DNA from: a bacterium
Lineage (GTDB): Bacteria; Babelota; Babeliae; Babelales; GCA-2401785
NCBI GenBank assembly: GCA_030629865.1
Contig: DAOVOC010000025.1
Location: 1-9,658, forward strand
Length of the DNA: 9,658 nucleotides
Direction of reading: 5' to 3'
Each line of letters opens with the position of its first letter. The first letter of the stretch is position 1. Positions 1 through 7,043 of this stretch are shown in pieces. A program made the translations under genes and the position numbers. Under the pieces are notes generated by a model. It worked only from the letters and a program-made list of their open reading frames with translations, did no database searches and was not told the origin of the DNA.

Positions 1-1940
1 AAATTCTGTTGAATTTCTCTTTGTTTTTTGTGTGTTTTTTCTAAATCTTCGCTTAGTCTTGTAAGATCCGCATCTTCTAAGGTTACGTTATCTGCATCAA
101 GCACAGCTTTCAGGCCTGCTTTGTTTACCTTTCCATCGTTTGAACTTATATGTGGCAAAATGTCTGTAGCACACTGAGAGAGAGTCGCTTTAATTGCACT
201 TTCTTCGTCAGACAGGTCAGTCCATTTACCAGTTGTTGGAAATTTAGGATAGCTTTTCAGTGCTTGAAATGCGGGCAATACAAACCTATTTCCATCTTCC
301 TCTGGTACAATAAGTTGTAAAGAATGTAGAATGGCACTGTTTAGCAAGACAGATTCAGGTTTTAAAATTTCTGTTGTTGTAAAACAATCCGCTCCTTTAG
401 CAAAAGCTTTCTTTAAACTCTCAACTGTTGGATCTGCGTGAGGGGATACTCCAATAGAACATTTATATCCAGCAATAAGTGCTTTACCATTTCTTAACCT
501 AGATACTTTCATTGTTACCCAATGGCCTGGTTTTAACAATAAAACTCTAACGGCTTTGCCATCTGTAGATTTATGACAAGCCATTGCCAAATTTCTATGA
601 GCATCTTCGGTTAAGAATGCTGATTTTTTTATTTTACCATCAATAACGGATGTAAATCCATCTAAAACCTGATCTTCAACAATAAGAAAGTCATCAACAA
701 ACTCCATGTTTCTACTGAAATTTTTTGGAACGTTTTTATCTCTGAAAAGCTCTATGCACTTTGGGTTAGCACCTTTTGCAAGTTTGTGAATCAAAAATTT
801 TATTGTGTCTGCGTGGAACATTTTTATGTTTTTTTCGGCGGTGTTTTTTGTATCCGCCCAGCTCATAGTAGTTTGCCTGTTTCCAGCTGTTTGGAGTAAT
901 TTTTGTACCAAGACTATTTCAGATTTAGTCATATTCTCAATTTTTTCAGTCGTTAAATTTGCCACAGCAGTTCTTGTAACAACTCTTTGCAGAGACTTTT
1001 GCATTTGAGACAAGAGAATTCCGCCTTCAAGTTCTGCCAATTCGCTTTGCGCATTCAGTGAGGCTTGTAAAAACTGTTTATTAAATTCTAAATCTAACAT
1101 TGCGGCAAGTGCGCGAGGACCGCAGCTGAAAGGACCCTCTTGAAATGAAGATTCAACTCTTGGGTTAGTTATACCGAATTTTGAATTGAATGGTTTTGTT
1201 GAATCTATTTCTAGCAGTTTTTTCTTCTTCCCGTCACCATCACCATCGTCACCATCGTCGCCACTGTCACCATCACTGCTATCACCAGCCTCAGGCTTTT
1301 CTTTACTCTTATCCCGCAATTTCTTTATCAAAAGAACACCGCCAACTGTTGTGCCAAGAATTGCCAACGTAGCAATTGGATGTGCCGCTACAAATCTGGC
1401 TGGAGTTCTAATGCATGTGTTGAACATTGCTTGGCCAGGAGTGTACTCAGACGCATAGTCTTCACGGAATATTCGGTTCAGTGTCATTAAAAAGCCCCTG
1501 ATTTGGGTTTTTCGTGGCGAATATCCGACTGTATCGAGGGCGCTTTCTAAAATTGATCTGATTTCGTCGATATGATGTTTGTAAAGCCTTTTTTCTTCGC
1601 AATAATCAAAGAAGAAGTTTATTAAATCTCCGAACTCTTCTCCAGAAATGGCGTTAGTTGCGCTTAATTTCTCAAAAAGACCATTTGCTGTAACAACATC
1701 GTTTTTAAGCATCGAAAGGGACCGCTGAGAAGAGCGATTGATCGTTCCCGCTGTTCTAAATTTAAATCCGTTTAAAAGCGTTTCTAAAACAGATTTAAAA
1801 GCGGCAGTTTCATTTGTTTGTACTGGAAACACTTCTGGAGAGAATTGGGGAAGGCTAGCAGGCAGACATGAAAATATCGCCATGGAAAGTGCAAAAATGC
1901 TCAAAAGTGTTTTTTTGTTCAAAAACATGTAATTTTCCAT
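1..1940 (-). CDS. Membrane-anchored papain/C39-like cysteine peptidase homologue, 3' end cut off by window edge
   Basis: The frame is open for 646 codons from the ATG at 1940 to the left edge, with no stop. The order seen is: signal peptide about 1-29 (KK, then a hydrophobic core, cleavage near PAS); a mostly helical region 40-170; a membrane segment about 183-205 followed by KKLRDKSK; an Asp/Gly linker 219-237; then the peptidase-like domain. That domain has Gln267 six residues before Cys273 in SCGPRALAAM, as in papain and C39 enzymes (oxyanion Gln, nucleophile Cys), and His473 in PGHWVTM. The strand after the His ends in GYKCS, where the homologue at 8421-9658 has YMESS, so the usual acidic third residue is not evident. 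The positive-inside rule puts the peptidase domain in the cytoplasm if the signal peptide is cleaved. A second ATG at 1928 has GGAA about 7 bases upstream and may be the true start; the ATG at 1940 has no ribosome site. Substrate unknown. The domain call is from motif spacing, without a profile search. Confidence 0.72.
   Translation of the reverse strand, partial: MENYMFLNKKTLLSIFALSMAIFSCLPASLPQFSPEVFPVQTNETAAFKSVLETLLNGFKFRTAGTINRSSQRSLSMLKNDVVTANGLFEKLSATNAISGEEFGDLINFFFDYCEEKRLYKHHIDEIRSILESALDTVGYSPRKTQIRGFLMTLNRIFREDYASEYTPGQAMFNTCIRTPARFVAAHPIATLAILGTTVGGVLLIKKLRDKSKEKPEAGDSSDGDSGDDGDDGDGDGKKKKLLEIDSTKPFNSKFGITNPRVESSFQEGPFSCGPRALAAMLDLEFNKQFLQASLNAQSELAELEGGILLSQMQKSLQRVVTRTAVANLTTEKIENMTKSEIVLVQKLLQTAGNRQTTMSWADTKNTAEKNIKMFHADTIKFLIHKLAKGANPKCIELFRDKNVPKNFSRNMEFVDDFLIVEDQVLDGFTSVIDGKIKKSAFLTEDAHRNLAMACHKSTDGKAVRVLLLKPGHWVTMKVSRLRNGKALIAGYKCSIGVSPHADPTVESLKKAFAKGADCFTTTEILKPESVLLNSAILHSLQLIVPEEDGNRFVLPAFQALKSYPKFPTTGKWTDLSDEESAIKATLSQCATDILPHISSNDGKVNKAGLKAVLDADNVTLEDADLTRLSEDLEKTHKKQREIQQN
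1230..1286 (-). repeat. Asp/Gly codon repeat (low complexity) encoding an acidic linker
   Basis: Imperfect tandem GAT/GAC-GGT units inside the cysteine-peptidase-like gene encode a run of Asp, Gly and Ser at residues 219-237, followed by four lysines. It joins the membrane segment to the peptidase-like domain. The DxDGD pattern resembles calcium-binding loops, but a simple flexible linker is equally likely. Such repeats can change length by slippage. Confidence 0.7.
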
Positions 1941-1950
1941 TTAGTAGCAC

Positions 1951-1980
1951 TTTATAAAATATCTTATTTCAGTACAGCAA
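1951..1980 (-). promoter_or_regulatory. Candidate promoter of the peptidase-like gene at 1-1940
   Basis: Downstream of the terminator at 2017-2051, the minus strand carries TTGCTG (1980-1975), an 18-base spacer and TATAAA (1956-1951). The -10 matches the sigma-70 consensus at five of six bases, the -35 at only three. A start of transcription about 7 bases further on leaves almost no leader for the ATG at 1940 but about 16 bases for the ATG at 1928. The preceding terminator means this gene needs its own promoter. Weak in AT-rich DNA. Confidence 0.35.
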
Positions 1981-2016
1981 ATCTACTCTGAATTTTATAA
2001 AAACTCAAAACCCCAC

Positions 2017-2051
2017 AAAAAGGGGCATAAAAATCAACTTTTTATGCCCCT
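2017..2051 (-). terminator. Intrinsic terminator with the upstream gene's stop codon in its loop
   Basis: On the minus strand, AGGGGCATAAAAA (2051-2039) and TTTTTATGCCCCT (2033-2021) are a perfect 13-base inverted repeat around a 5-base loop, GTTGA, and the transcript continues into a run of five T (2021-2017). The TGA in the loop is the stop codon of the gene at 2034-2669, so the last codons of that gene form the 5' arm of the stem. It separates the 2034-2669 gene from the gene at 1-1940. Confidence 0.85.
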
Positions 2052-2669
2052 AGACCTACCTTTAAGAATTAGGCTAAATCTTTCTAAAAGTTTATTGGAT
2101 CCAGCGATTTTTTTATATGTCTTTTTGTGCGCAAAACGTGCACCAGAAACAATACTCCCAAGAGTTACAAGTCCCATGCCAGCACAAGTAAGGATTATGG
2201 CAGCTTTACCAGAGGGCTTGAGTGAAAAGTTTTTACAATATTCTTTTATATATTGACCAAAAGTTTTTGGTTTGGACGTCTGTTTTTTGACTTGCTTTTT
2301 ATTACTTAAGATTGTTGCCGCAAACATTGTTGCTACGCCAACAAAAAACAATGTAGTAATTCCATTATTTGAGATTGAGATCATGTAAAGACGATCTAGA
2401 AAATTTTGATGTTGTAAATGCTTTTCTTTTATTTCAACCATAGTTTGCGTATCTGCCAAACATTCACCAGTTGCTACATTTCGCTGTTTTTTAAGATTTT
2501 CTCTAACAACCCAGAGCGTTTCGGTGCCTAAAACAAACTGTTGATAGCGACTTAGCGGTTCATGTTTTAAAGGCGGCCCTGAGGACGACAGACACAACCT
2601 TTCAGCGGCAAAAATATTAGTAGCAAAAACCAAGTTAACTAAAATAAAAAAATTAAAAGCATTTTTCAT
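2034..2669 (-). CDS. Small exported protein with two C-terminal membrane segments, function unknown
   Basis: A 211-residue protein that I do not recognise. It has a signal peptide about 1-21 (MKN start, hydrophobic core, cleavage near IFA-A), a helical region about 38-95 with two cysteines (26 and 70) left in the predicted exported part, a membrane segment about 104-122, a basic loop rich in Lys (123-153), a second membrane segment about 154-178, and a basic tail. This would place the N-terminal part outside the inner membrane and the Lys-rich loop inside. The loop motif FGQYI and the segment ending in GARF match FAQYI and GSRWF in the protein at 4946-5863, so the two look like distant paralogues. 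The start has AGGGGG (2679-2674) four bases upstream. The gene follows the phosphatase homologue by 55 bases and may be cotranscribed with it. It ends in a terminator. Confidence 0.75.
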   Translation of the reverse strand: MKNAFNFFILVNLVFATNIFAAERLCLSSSGPPLKHEPLSRYQQFVLGTETLWVVRENLKKQRNVATGECLADTQTMVEIKEKHLQHQNFLDRLYMISISNNGITTLFFVGVATMFAATILSNKKQVKKQTSKPKTFGQYIKEYCKNFSLKPSGKAAIILTCAGMGLVTLGSIVSGARFAHKKTYKKIAGSNKLLERFSLILKGRSRGIKS

Positions 2670-2673
2670 TCTA

Positions 2674-2679
2674 CCCCCT
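2674..2679 (-). promoter_or_regulatory. Ribosome binding site of the 2034-2669 gene
   Basis: AGGGGG on the minus strand ends four bases before the ATG at 2669, a strong but closely spaced Shine-Dalgarno sequence that supports this start. Confidence 0.6.
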
Positions 2680-2724
2680 GTAAATATTTAAAATACGTGG
2701 AGCTTATTCTATAAAGTGTATTTT

Positions 2725-4815
2725 CTAAATGTCGACGGCAAGTGGAATTTTTTCAGGTTCGACGATTGGTTTATCGGGTAACTGTTCTTCAAGAACTCCG
2801 TTGAATTCTTCAATTACCATTTCTTTGCGCGTCGGTCTGGTTTGCTGTCTTTGAAGTCGTTCTACTGTAGGAGACATTGACCGTATTGATGATGGTGCTG
2901 GAGGCGGCTCTGGCGCTTTTACGCGCTTATTTAAAGCAGTTTGCCTACCAGGTCTGTGTGGAGGCATAAATTGGCTAGGCAACTCTTCTACTCGAGATGT
3001 ATACCCCCCTATCGATCGACGGACACGTCTTTCGAGGCGTGGTGGACGAGGAACTGCACGCTTGCGAGATGGTGGTGTAACAACTTGGCATTCCAAGTTT
3101 AACTCTTTTTCCTTTGCCTTCTCACTTATAATGCGGCACTTCATAGCAATATCGAACACTTTGCTTTCTGCGCCAGAAAATATTGTTGCTTGGCCTATTT
3201 TGCGCTTGTTGTCTAATTTGGACACAGCTGCCTTTGTCACCGGGACAGGTTTTTTACCAAAATCAGGCTCTTTTGAAACGAAGGTTATTTCGTCTTCTCC
3301 ATGTGACATTCCAGTTTTTTGAATTTCTTTTTGTCTTGCTTTAAATGTTGCAAGTAATCTTTCTGACCTATCACCTTTGTCAACTTCGCTACCAGAAAGA
3401 AGATAGTGCGAACGCAGTTTAAAGCCATCTCGAGTTCGAATATCTTGTTTATAGAGAGTTATTTTCCAATCTTTTTCGTTTTGAGCAGCTTCTATAAGGC
3501 CAAACGCATCATTATAAAACTTTAATCCTTTGCGATAAACTTCTGTAGGGCACGAAAGAAGAGTCCAAGAAGTCACTCCCTCTTCTGGAGCAATTAAGCG
3601 AAGCCCATCGTTTGCTTGGTAGCTTTTCCGTTTAACCTCTGCCCTGATAATGGCTTGCAGTTCAATTAACCTAGAATTGTCAGCCTCTAGACCTTCCATA
3701 TGGAAGGTTCCAATTTTGCCGTGGCTTGGTTGCTGTAAAAAATCATCGTATTTACTTTCATCAAGCTCTACAACTTTAAACTCATTACCTCCTTCATGTG
3801 AGAAGCGCACAAATTCGCGGTCATCATCATGTGGCATTGCAAAGTACATAACAATTGGCAAAGTTTTAAAAAACTTTCGCACCAGGGGCCGGAGCGGAAT
3901 TTTGTCATCAACAGTTTTTAGATGCCCTGCCCGCAACTTAAGCTCTCTTTTTAATCCATATCCCTGCCAATAATCGTGAGCCTCGTGGTTGCCACGCAGA
4001 TAAAACACATTGTCCGGATTCTTCCACACAAGCTGCATAACAGTAGAAAGGGTTTCTAGAATAAACGGAGACCGACTTACCACATCACCAAGGAAGATAA
4101 GATAATAATCACCATTGGTAACTTTTAAATCTTCATCGATAATCGAAAGTTTTTTTAATTGTTCAAGGTCTCTAACAAGCGAATGGAAAGCACCCTGCAG
4201 ATCGCCCCAGGCAACGATTTTGGTTTTTGAAGTTGCTACAATTTTATGCAAAAAGTAGCCGGTAAGTTTTTTAGCTTCCGCTCTTTTTACAATCTTTTTT
4301 GCAAGATCTTGAAAAGTCTCAACCGTCCAAATTGGTTTGTCTTGCAGATGCAAAAAAGTTGCAAGCCGATGGAGCCGTTCGGAGAAAAAACCTTTTTTCA
4401 AATTTCTGTAATGAGTCGTATAATTCGGTTTTATTATATTCGCATTTTCCATTTTGATTTCAAGCTCATTAAATTGAATTACATAACTTTTGAGCTCTTT
4501 AAACGTGGTAAAACCATTGGCAACTTTCACACGTGGTGCAAAAAGCATTGCGACAAAAAAAACGGCCAGTCCACCACCTACAAACAAGGCCACACGACTT
4601 TGCATCAAAAAATTAATTAATGTTTTAAGAAGAACTTTTAAAAAAGCAAAAGCACTCTTTGAAGATTTGCGTCGGCGTCTTGCAGAGGCTTTCTTTAGCG
4701 ATACTGCACGTTTTTTACTGGTTCTTTTTACAGGCTTTTTCTTCTCTGAAGCCTTTTTTTTTGGTTTTACTTTTGTCTTAGGCTCTTTTGTTTTGGATAT
4801 GTTTTTCTCTGACAT
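2725..4815 (-). CDS. Membrane-tethered PPP-type metallophosphatase homologue with altered metal-site motifs
   Basis: A 696-residue protein. Residues 1-55 are extremely rich in Lys and Arg; one membrane segment lies at about 74-94, so the rest is probably periplasmic (type II). A calcineurin-like/PPP domain follows: GDLQG (204-208), GDVVSR (243-248), GNHE (275-278), FSHEGG (338-343) and SCPT (421-424), the last matching SAPNY of PPP phosphatases. Against the PPP consensus, the His of GDxHG is Gln207, the Asp of GDxxDR is Ser247, the HGG motif has an added Glu, and no His lies between 373 and 421 where the last metal ligand is expected. It may therefore be a pseudophosphatase or use a changed site. 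Residues about 582-665 are rich in Pro and Arg, probably disordered. I chose the ATG at 4815, preceded by GAGGGA, over the one at 4857, which has no ribosome site. Substrate unknown. Confidence 0.82.
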   Translation of the reverse strand: MSEKNISKTKEPKTKVKPKKKASEKKKPVKRTSKKRAVSLKKASARRRRKSSKSAFAFLKVLLKTLINFLMQSRVALFVGGGLAVFFVAMLFAPRVKVANGFTTFKELKSYVIQFNELEIKMENANIIKPNYTTHYRNLKKGFFSERLHRLATFLHLQDKPIWTVETFQDLAKKIVKRAEAKKLTGYFLHKIVATSKTKIVAWGDLQGAFHSLVRDLEQLKKLSIIDEDLKVTNGDYYLIFLGDVVSRSPFILETLSTVMQLVWKNPDNVFYLRGNHEAHDYWQGYGLKRELKLRAGHLKTVDDKIPLRPLVRKFFKTLPIVMYFAMPHDDDREFVRFSHEGGNEFKVVELDESKYDDFLQQPSHGKIGTFHMEGLEADNSRLIELQAIIRAEVKRKSYQANDGLRLIAPEEGVTSWTLLSCPTEVYRKGLKFYNDAFGLIEAAQNEKDWKITLYKQDIRTRDGFKLRSHYLLSGSEVDKGDRSERLLATFKARQKEIQKTGMSHGEDEITFVSKEPDFGKKPVPVTKAAVSKLDNKRKIGQATIFSGAESKVFDIAMKCRIISEKAKEKELNLECQVVTPPSRKRAVPRPPRLERRVRRSIGGYTSRVEELPSQFMPPHRPGRQTALNKRVKAPEPPPAPSSIRSMSPTVERLQRQQTRPTRKEMVIEEFNGVLEEQLPDKPIVEPEKIPLAVDI

Positions 4816-4822
4816 TACACAA

Positions 4823-4828
4823 TCCCTC
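4823..4828 (-). promoter_or_regulatory. Ribosome binding site deciding the start of the phosphatase homologue
   Basis: GAGGGA on the minus strand sits seven bases before the ATG at 4815. The in-frame ATG 14 codons upstream (4857) has only an A-rich leader, so translation probably begins at 4815. Confidence 0.6.
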
Positions 4829-4945
4829 TTACAATGAGCAAAAATTCTTCTGTTCATTGGTTTGTTTTTATTGCAGCAAAATGATTGTGATTAGTGTATT
4901 TGATTTAAGAGTGATCTCGGAATGAGACCGGTTAAAAAAGTACGA

Positions 4946-5863
4946 TTATTTTAAATAAAATTTACTGGTCGCTTCATTAAACCATCTGCTTCCCAAAACA
5001 GCACAAAGTGTGCCGGTAGCAACAGCTGCTGTCCCCGTCCAAAACAAAGCTTTTTTCTTAGCTACATTTTTGAGCGCTTTAAGCGAAAGGATATATTGTG
5101 CAAAACCATCTTCTTGAAACCCATCCTGTGTTTGGTTGCCTTCGTCTTCCTGTTGTTTGCACCATGCTTTGTAATTTTTCCAGGCAGCAATGCCGTAAAG
5201 GCCAATTCCTACACCGGTAAATGCGGTTACTGAATAACCAGAAGTTATCGCATTAACAATTCTGTTGCTCAAATTTTTTAGCTCTAATTCATTGAAATCT
5301 TTCAGATTCCTATCGTATTCGTTGTTTTTTTCTGTGCTAACCTCACTTTTTTCTGCGTAATAAGAAAAAAGTTTTTTTTGAATCAATTTGGTTGTTTTCT
5401 GATTTTCTTTATCTTTTATTTTTTTGAATCGCTGTTTCCACTTTTTAAAACTCTGTGAATTTGTTTTCGATATTTTCTTTAAAAACCCTTTTTCACTTAT
5501 TTCACGCAACAACATTTTTTGCATTTCTACATTTCCACCGTCTACGATTTCCCTATAAACAGCCCCAGTTTTTTCTAAACTGGGATTTTCGTAATCCTGT
5601 TTCGCTTTCTCGCGATCTTGCTTTGCTTCTTCAAAAGCCTTTTTTGCCTTAAAAGCTTGTGCTGCTTCAGCAATCCCCAAAGCTTTACCAACATTTACCG
5701 CTAATGTCTGATTCTGCACAACCTCTTCGGAAGTGTTTCCACGCGCTTTTTGATAATAGGCACGATTAAATGGGCCAAAAACTATTTTCACAAAACTATC
5801 CATTGCTCCAACTGAAGCGGGAAGCCCCAAAAATATAAAAGCCATAATGAATAGTTTCTTCAT
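4946..5863 (-). CDS. Exported helical protein with two C-terminal membrane segments, function unknown
   Basis: A 305-residue protein that I do not recognise. A clear signal peptide (1-20, MKK start, cleavage at SVGA-M) is followed by a long, charged, mostly helical region (about 35-205). Residues 60-95, rich in Ala, Lys and Glu, look able to form a coiled coil. Two membrane segments follow at about 209-228 and 271-291, joined by a 40-residue loop, then a short tail ending in YLK. The order signal peptide, helical region, membrane pair, and the motif FAQYI ahead of the second membrane segment ending in GSRWF, match the smaller protein at 2034-2669. The charged region would face the periplasm or the outside. 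Start: AAGGA six bases upstream of the ATG. It lies 85 bases after the channel gene and 130 bases before the phosphatase homologue. A structural or host-interaction role is possible but nothing in the sequence shows it. Confidence 0.78.
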   Translation of the reverse strand: MKKLFIMAFIFLGLPASVGAMDSFVKIVFGPFNRAYYQKARGNTSEEVVQNQTLAVNVGKALGIAEAAQAFKAKKAFEEAKQDREKAKQDYENPSLEKTGAVYREIVDGGNVEMQKMLLREISEKGFLKKISKTNSQSFKKWKQRFKKIKDKENQKTTKLIQKKLFSYYAEKSEVSTEKNNEYDRNLKDFNELELKNLSNRIVNAITSGYSVTAFTGVGIGLYGIAAWKNYKAWCKQQEDEGNQTQDGFQEDGFAQYILSLKALKNVAKKKALFWTGTAAVATGTLCAVLGSRWFNEATSKFYLK

Positions 5864-5869
5864 TTTTAT

Positions 5870-5874
5870 TCCTT
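5870..5874 (-). promoter_or_regulatory. Ribosome binding site of the 4946-5863 gene
   Basis: AAGGA on the minus strand lies six bases upstream of the ATG at 5863, directly before the signal peptide, and fixes this start. Confidence 0.6.
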
Positions 5875-5926
5875 TATTTACGTTAAAAATATGCTCTCAG
5901 ATTACAAAGAGAAAGGGATATTGCAA

Positions 5927-5932
5927 ATTATA
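5927..5932 (-). promoter_or_regulatory. Possible -10 element upstream of the 4946-5863 gene
   Basis: A perfect TATAAT lies in the gap after the channel gene, about 63 bases upstream of the ATG at 5863. No good -35 is present at 17 bases; the nearest candidate, TTGGGG, is about 20 bases away and overlaps the end of the channel gene. It may be chance in AT-rich DNA. Confidence 0.25.
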
Positions 5933-5948
5933 AGAAAAAGCTGACGTT

Positions 5949-7043
5949 TTACCCCAAAACACTTATCCCAGCACCAACAACAAGTGTTATAACGATTGCC
6001 AAAAGCGCTGCGGTATCGATCAGTGAGTATTTAAAAAGCAGGCCCAGTTCTTTTGGCGCTTTTGCAATTTTGCCAACTCCTCTAGCAAAAAGAAGCTGGA
6101 ATACAAAGACTGAAAAGGCCAGTGCAAGCAACAGCACGTACACAAAGTCAGTTGTAGTAAAATATCCTACAGAAGGCAGCATGTTTTCGATAACAAACCG
6201 GTAGCCAAGCAGCGCGGTAACCGCGCTCGAGCCCATCATCATACGCATACGAGCATTATCAAGGTTCATCATAAATGAAAAAATGGCCAAAAATATTGCC
6301 AAAAACAGCGGTAAGAAAATAACCAAAACCTTACGGATGCCTGCTTTTTCTACATTTAAAGTAAACGACGCTTGTGGATAAGATTCTTTTTTGTCCTGCT
6401 TTCTATTATCAAGCTGTGGGCTTACATACCCAGAATCGGTGTTCATATCGCGAATCTGCCAGTTGGGGATAAAAATTCCCTCTGCAGAATTAAAATACGC
6501 GTTATCAACATGAAAAAACATCTCGTAGGGAGTAACAAAATTGTTTGAAAGAACAAGCGAAATGCGGTGGTCTTCGAGCGGAAACTTGTGATATTCCAGC
6601 GCACCCTTGAATTCAACGCGTACATCATACTTTGCGCGAGTTTTGCGCCCATCAATTTTAATATCCGCTTGAGAACGCTTTAAAATCTTCCCATTATCAA
6701 ACGAAAACATATTAATAGTGTCTAGCATGATTTCGTCTGAGTTGTACTCGAACCACAAAATACAGTCCATAACAAAGCGATTCTTAACTACGTTAAAGGT
6801 GGAAAAGTTTTTGATAAACATTCCGGTCGTCACTTTAACCGTAAATGCGCCAAATTCCTTTTGCCGAGCTTCATTAATAATTTGAAACTCAGGATACTTG
6901 TCAGTCGTATTAAATCGTGCAAGAGCAATGCTAAATATCGTCAAAAGCAAAAGAACGGCAACAGTTGCAACGCCTATTTTGAACTCAACGCGTGTTGCAA
7001 TCCATTTGAATAACCAGTTTTTAGCTAGTCTTTGCAGATTCAT
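5949..7043 (-). CDS. Prokaryotic pentameric ligand-gated ion channel (Cys-loop receptor superfamily)
   Basis: A 364-residue protein with the full architecture of a bacterial pLGIC such as GLIC or ELIC. An N-terminal hydrophobic segment (about 23-42) is a long signal peptide or an extra anchor. The beta-rich extracellular ligand domain (about 50-232) has the FPLEDHR turn (154-160), at the place of the Cys-loop region, without the paired cysteines, and PNWQI at 193-197. Four membrane helices follow: M1 about 236-259, M2 265-288, M3 298-322, M4 337-360. The M2-M3 link NMLPSVGYFTTTD (287-299) matches ELIC NILPRLPYTTVID. Such channels assemble as pentamers in the inner membrane and open on binding a small molecule or protons. 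The start at 7043 has GGGAG five bases upstream and lies inside the end of the binding-protein gene, so the two are probably coupled. An upstream in-frame ATG at 7163 would add 40 residues lying wholly inside that gene. Ligand and ion selectivity unknown. Confidence 0.88.
   Translation of the reverse strand: MNLQRLAKNWLFKWIATRVEFKIGVATVAVLLLLTIFSIALARFNTTDKYPEFQIINEARQKEFGAFTVKVTTGMFIKNFSTFNVVKNRFVMDCILWFEYNSDEIMLDTINMFSFDNGKILKRSQADIKIDGRKTRAKYDVRVEFKGALEYHKFPLEDHRISLVLSNNFVTPYEMFFHVDNAYFNSAEGIFIPNWQIRDMNTDSGYVSPQLDNRKQDKKESYPQASFTLNVEKAGIRKVLVIFLPLFLAIFLAIFSFMMNLDNARMRMMMGSSAVTALLGYRFVIENMLPSVGYFTTTDFVYVLLLALAFSVFVFQLLFARGVGKIAKAPKELGLLFKYSLIDTAALLAIVITLVVGAGISVLG

Noticed and set aside
1186..1458. 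Plus-strand reading frames over the Asp/Gly repeat, giving Ser/Pro- or His-rich peptides
   Set aside because: They are the opposite strand of the acidic linker in a well-supported minus-strand gene. Their odd composition comes from the repeat.
3650..3973. Plus-strand frame of 107 codons
   Set aside because: It lies wholly opposite the phosphatase domain, whose motifs are on the minus strand; no ribosome site or family resemblance.
4246..4837. Two plus-strand frames of 115-124 codons
   Set aside because: They are opposite the basic tail and membrane segment of the phosphatase homologue and overlap each other; composition mirrors that gene.
4905..4932. Hairpin GGTCTC / GAGATC between the 4946-5863 gene and the phosphatase homologue, considered as a terminator
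   Set aside because: The stem is 6 bp with a G-U pair and no T-run follows it, so termination is not supported.
5564..5584. Perfect 8-bp hairpin CCCAGTTT / AAACTGGG
   Set aside because: It is in the middle of the coding region at 4946-5863 and no T-run follows on the coding strand, so it is not a terminator of that gene.
6211..6227. GC-rich palindrome AGCGCGGT-A-ACCGCGCT
   Set aside because: It encodes part of the M2 pore helix of the channel and is explained by the codons used; no second copy or regulatory context was seen.
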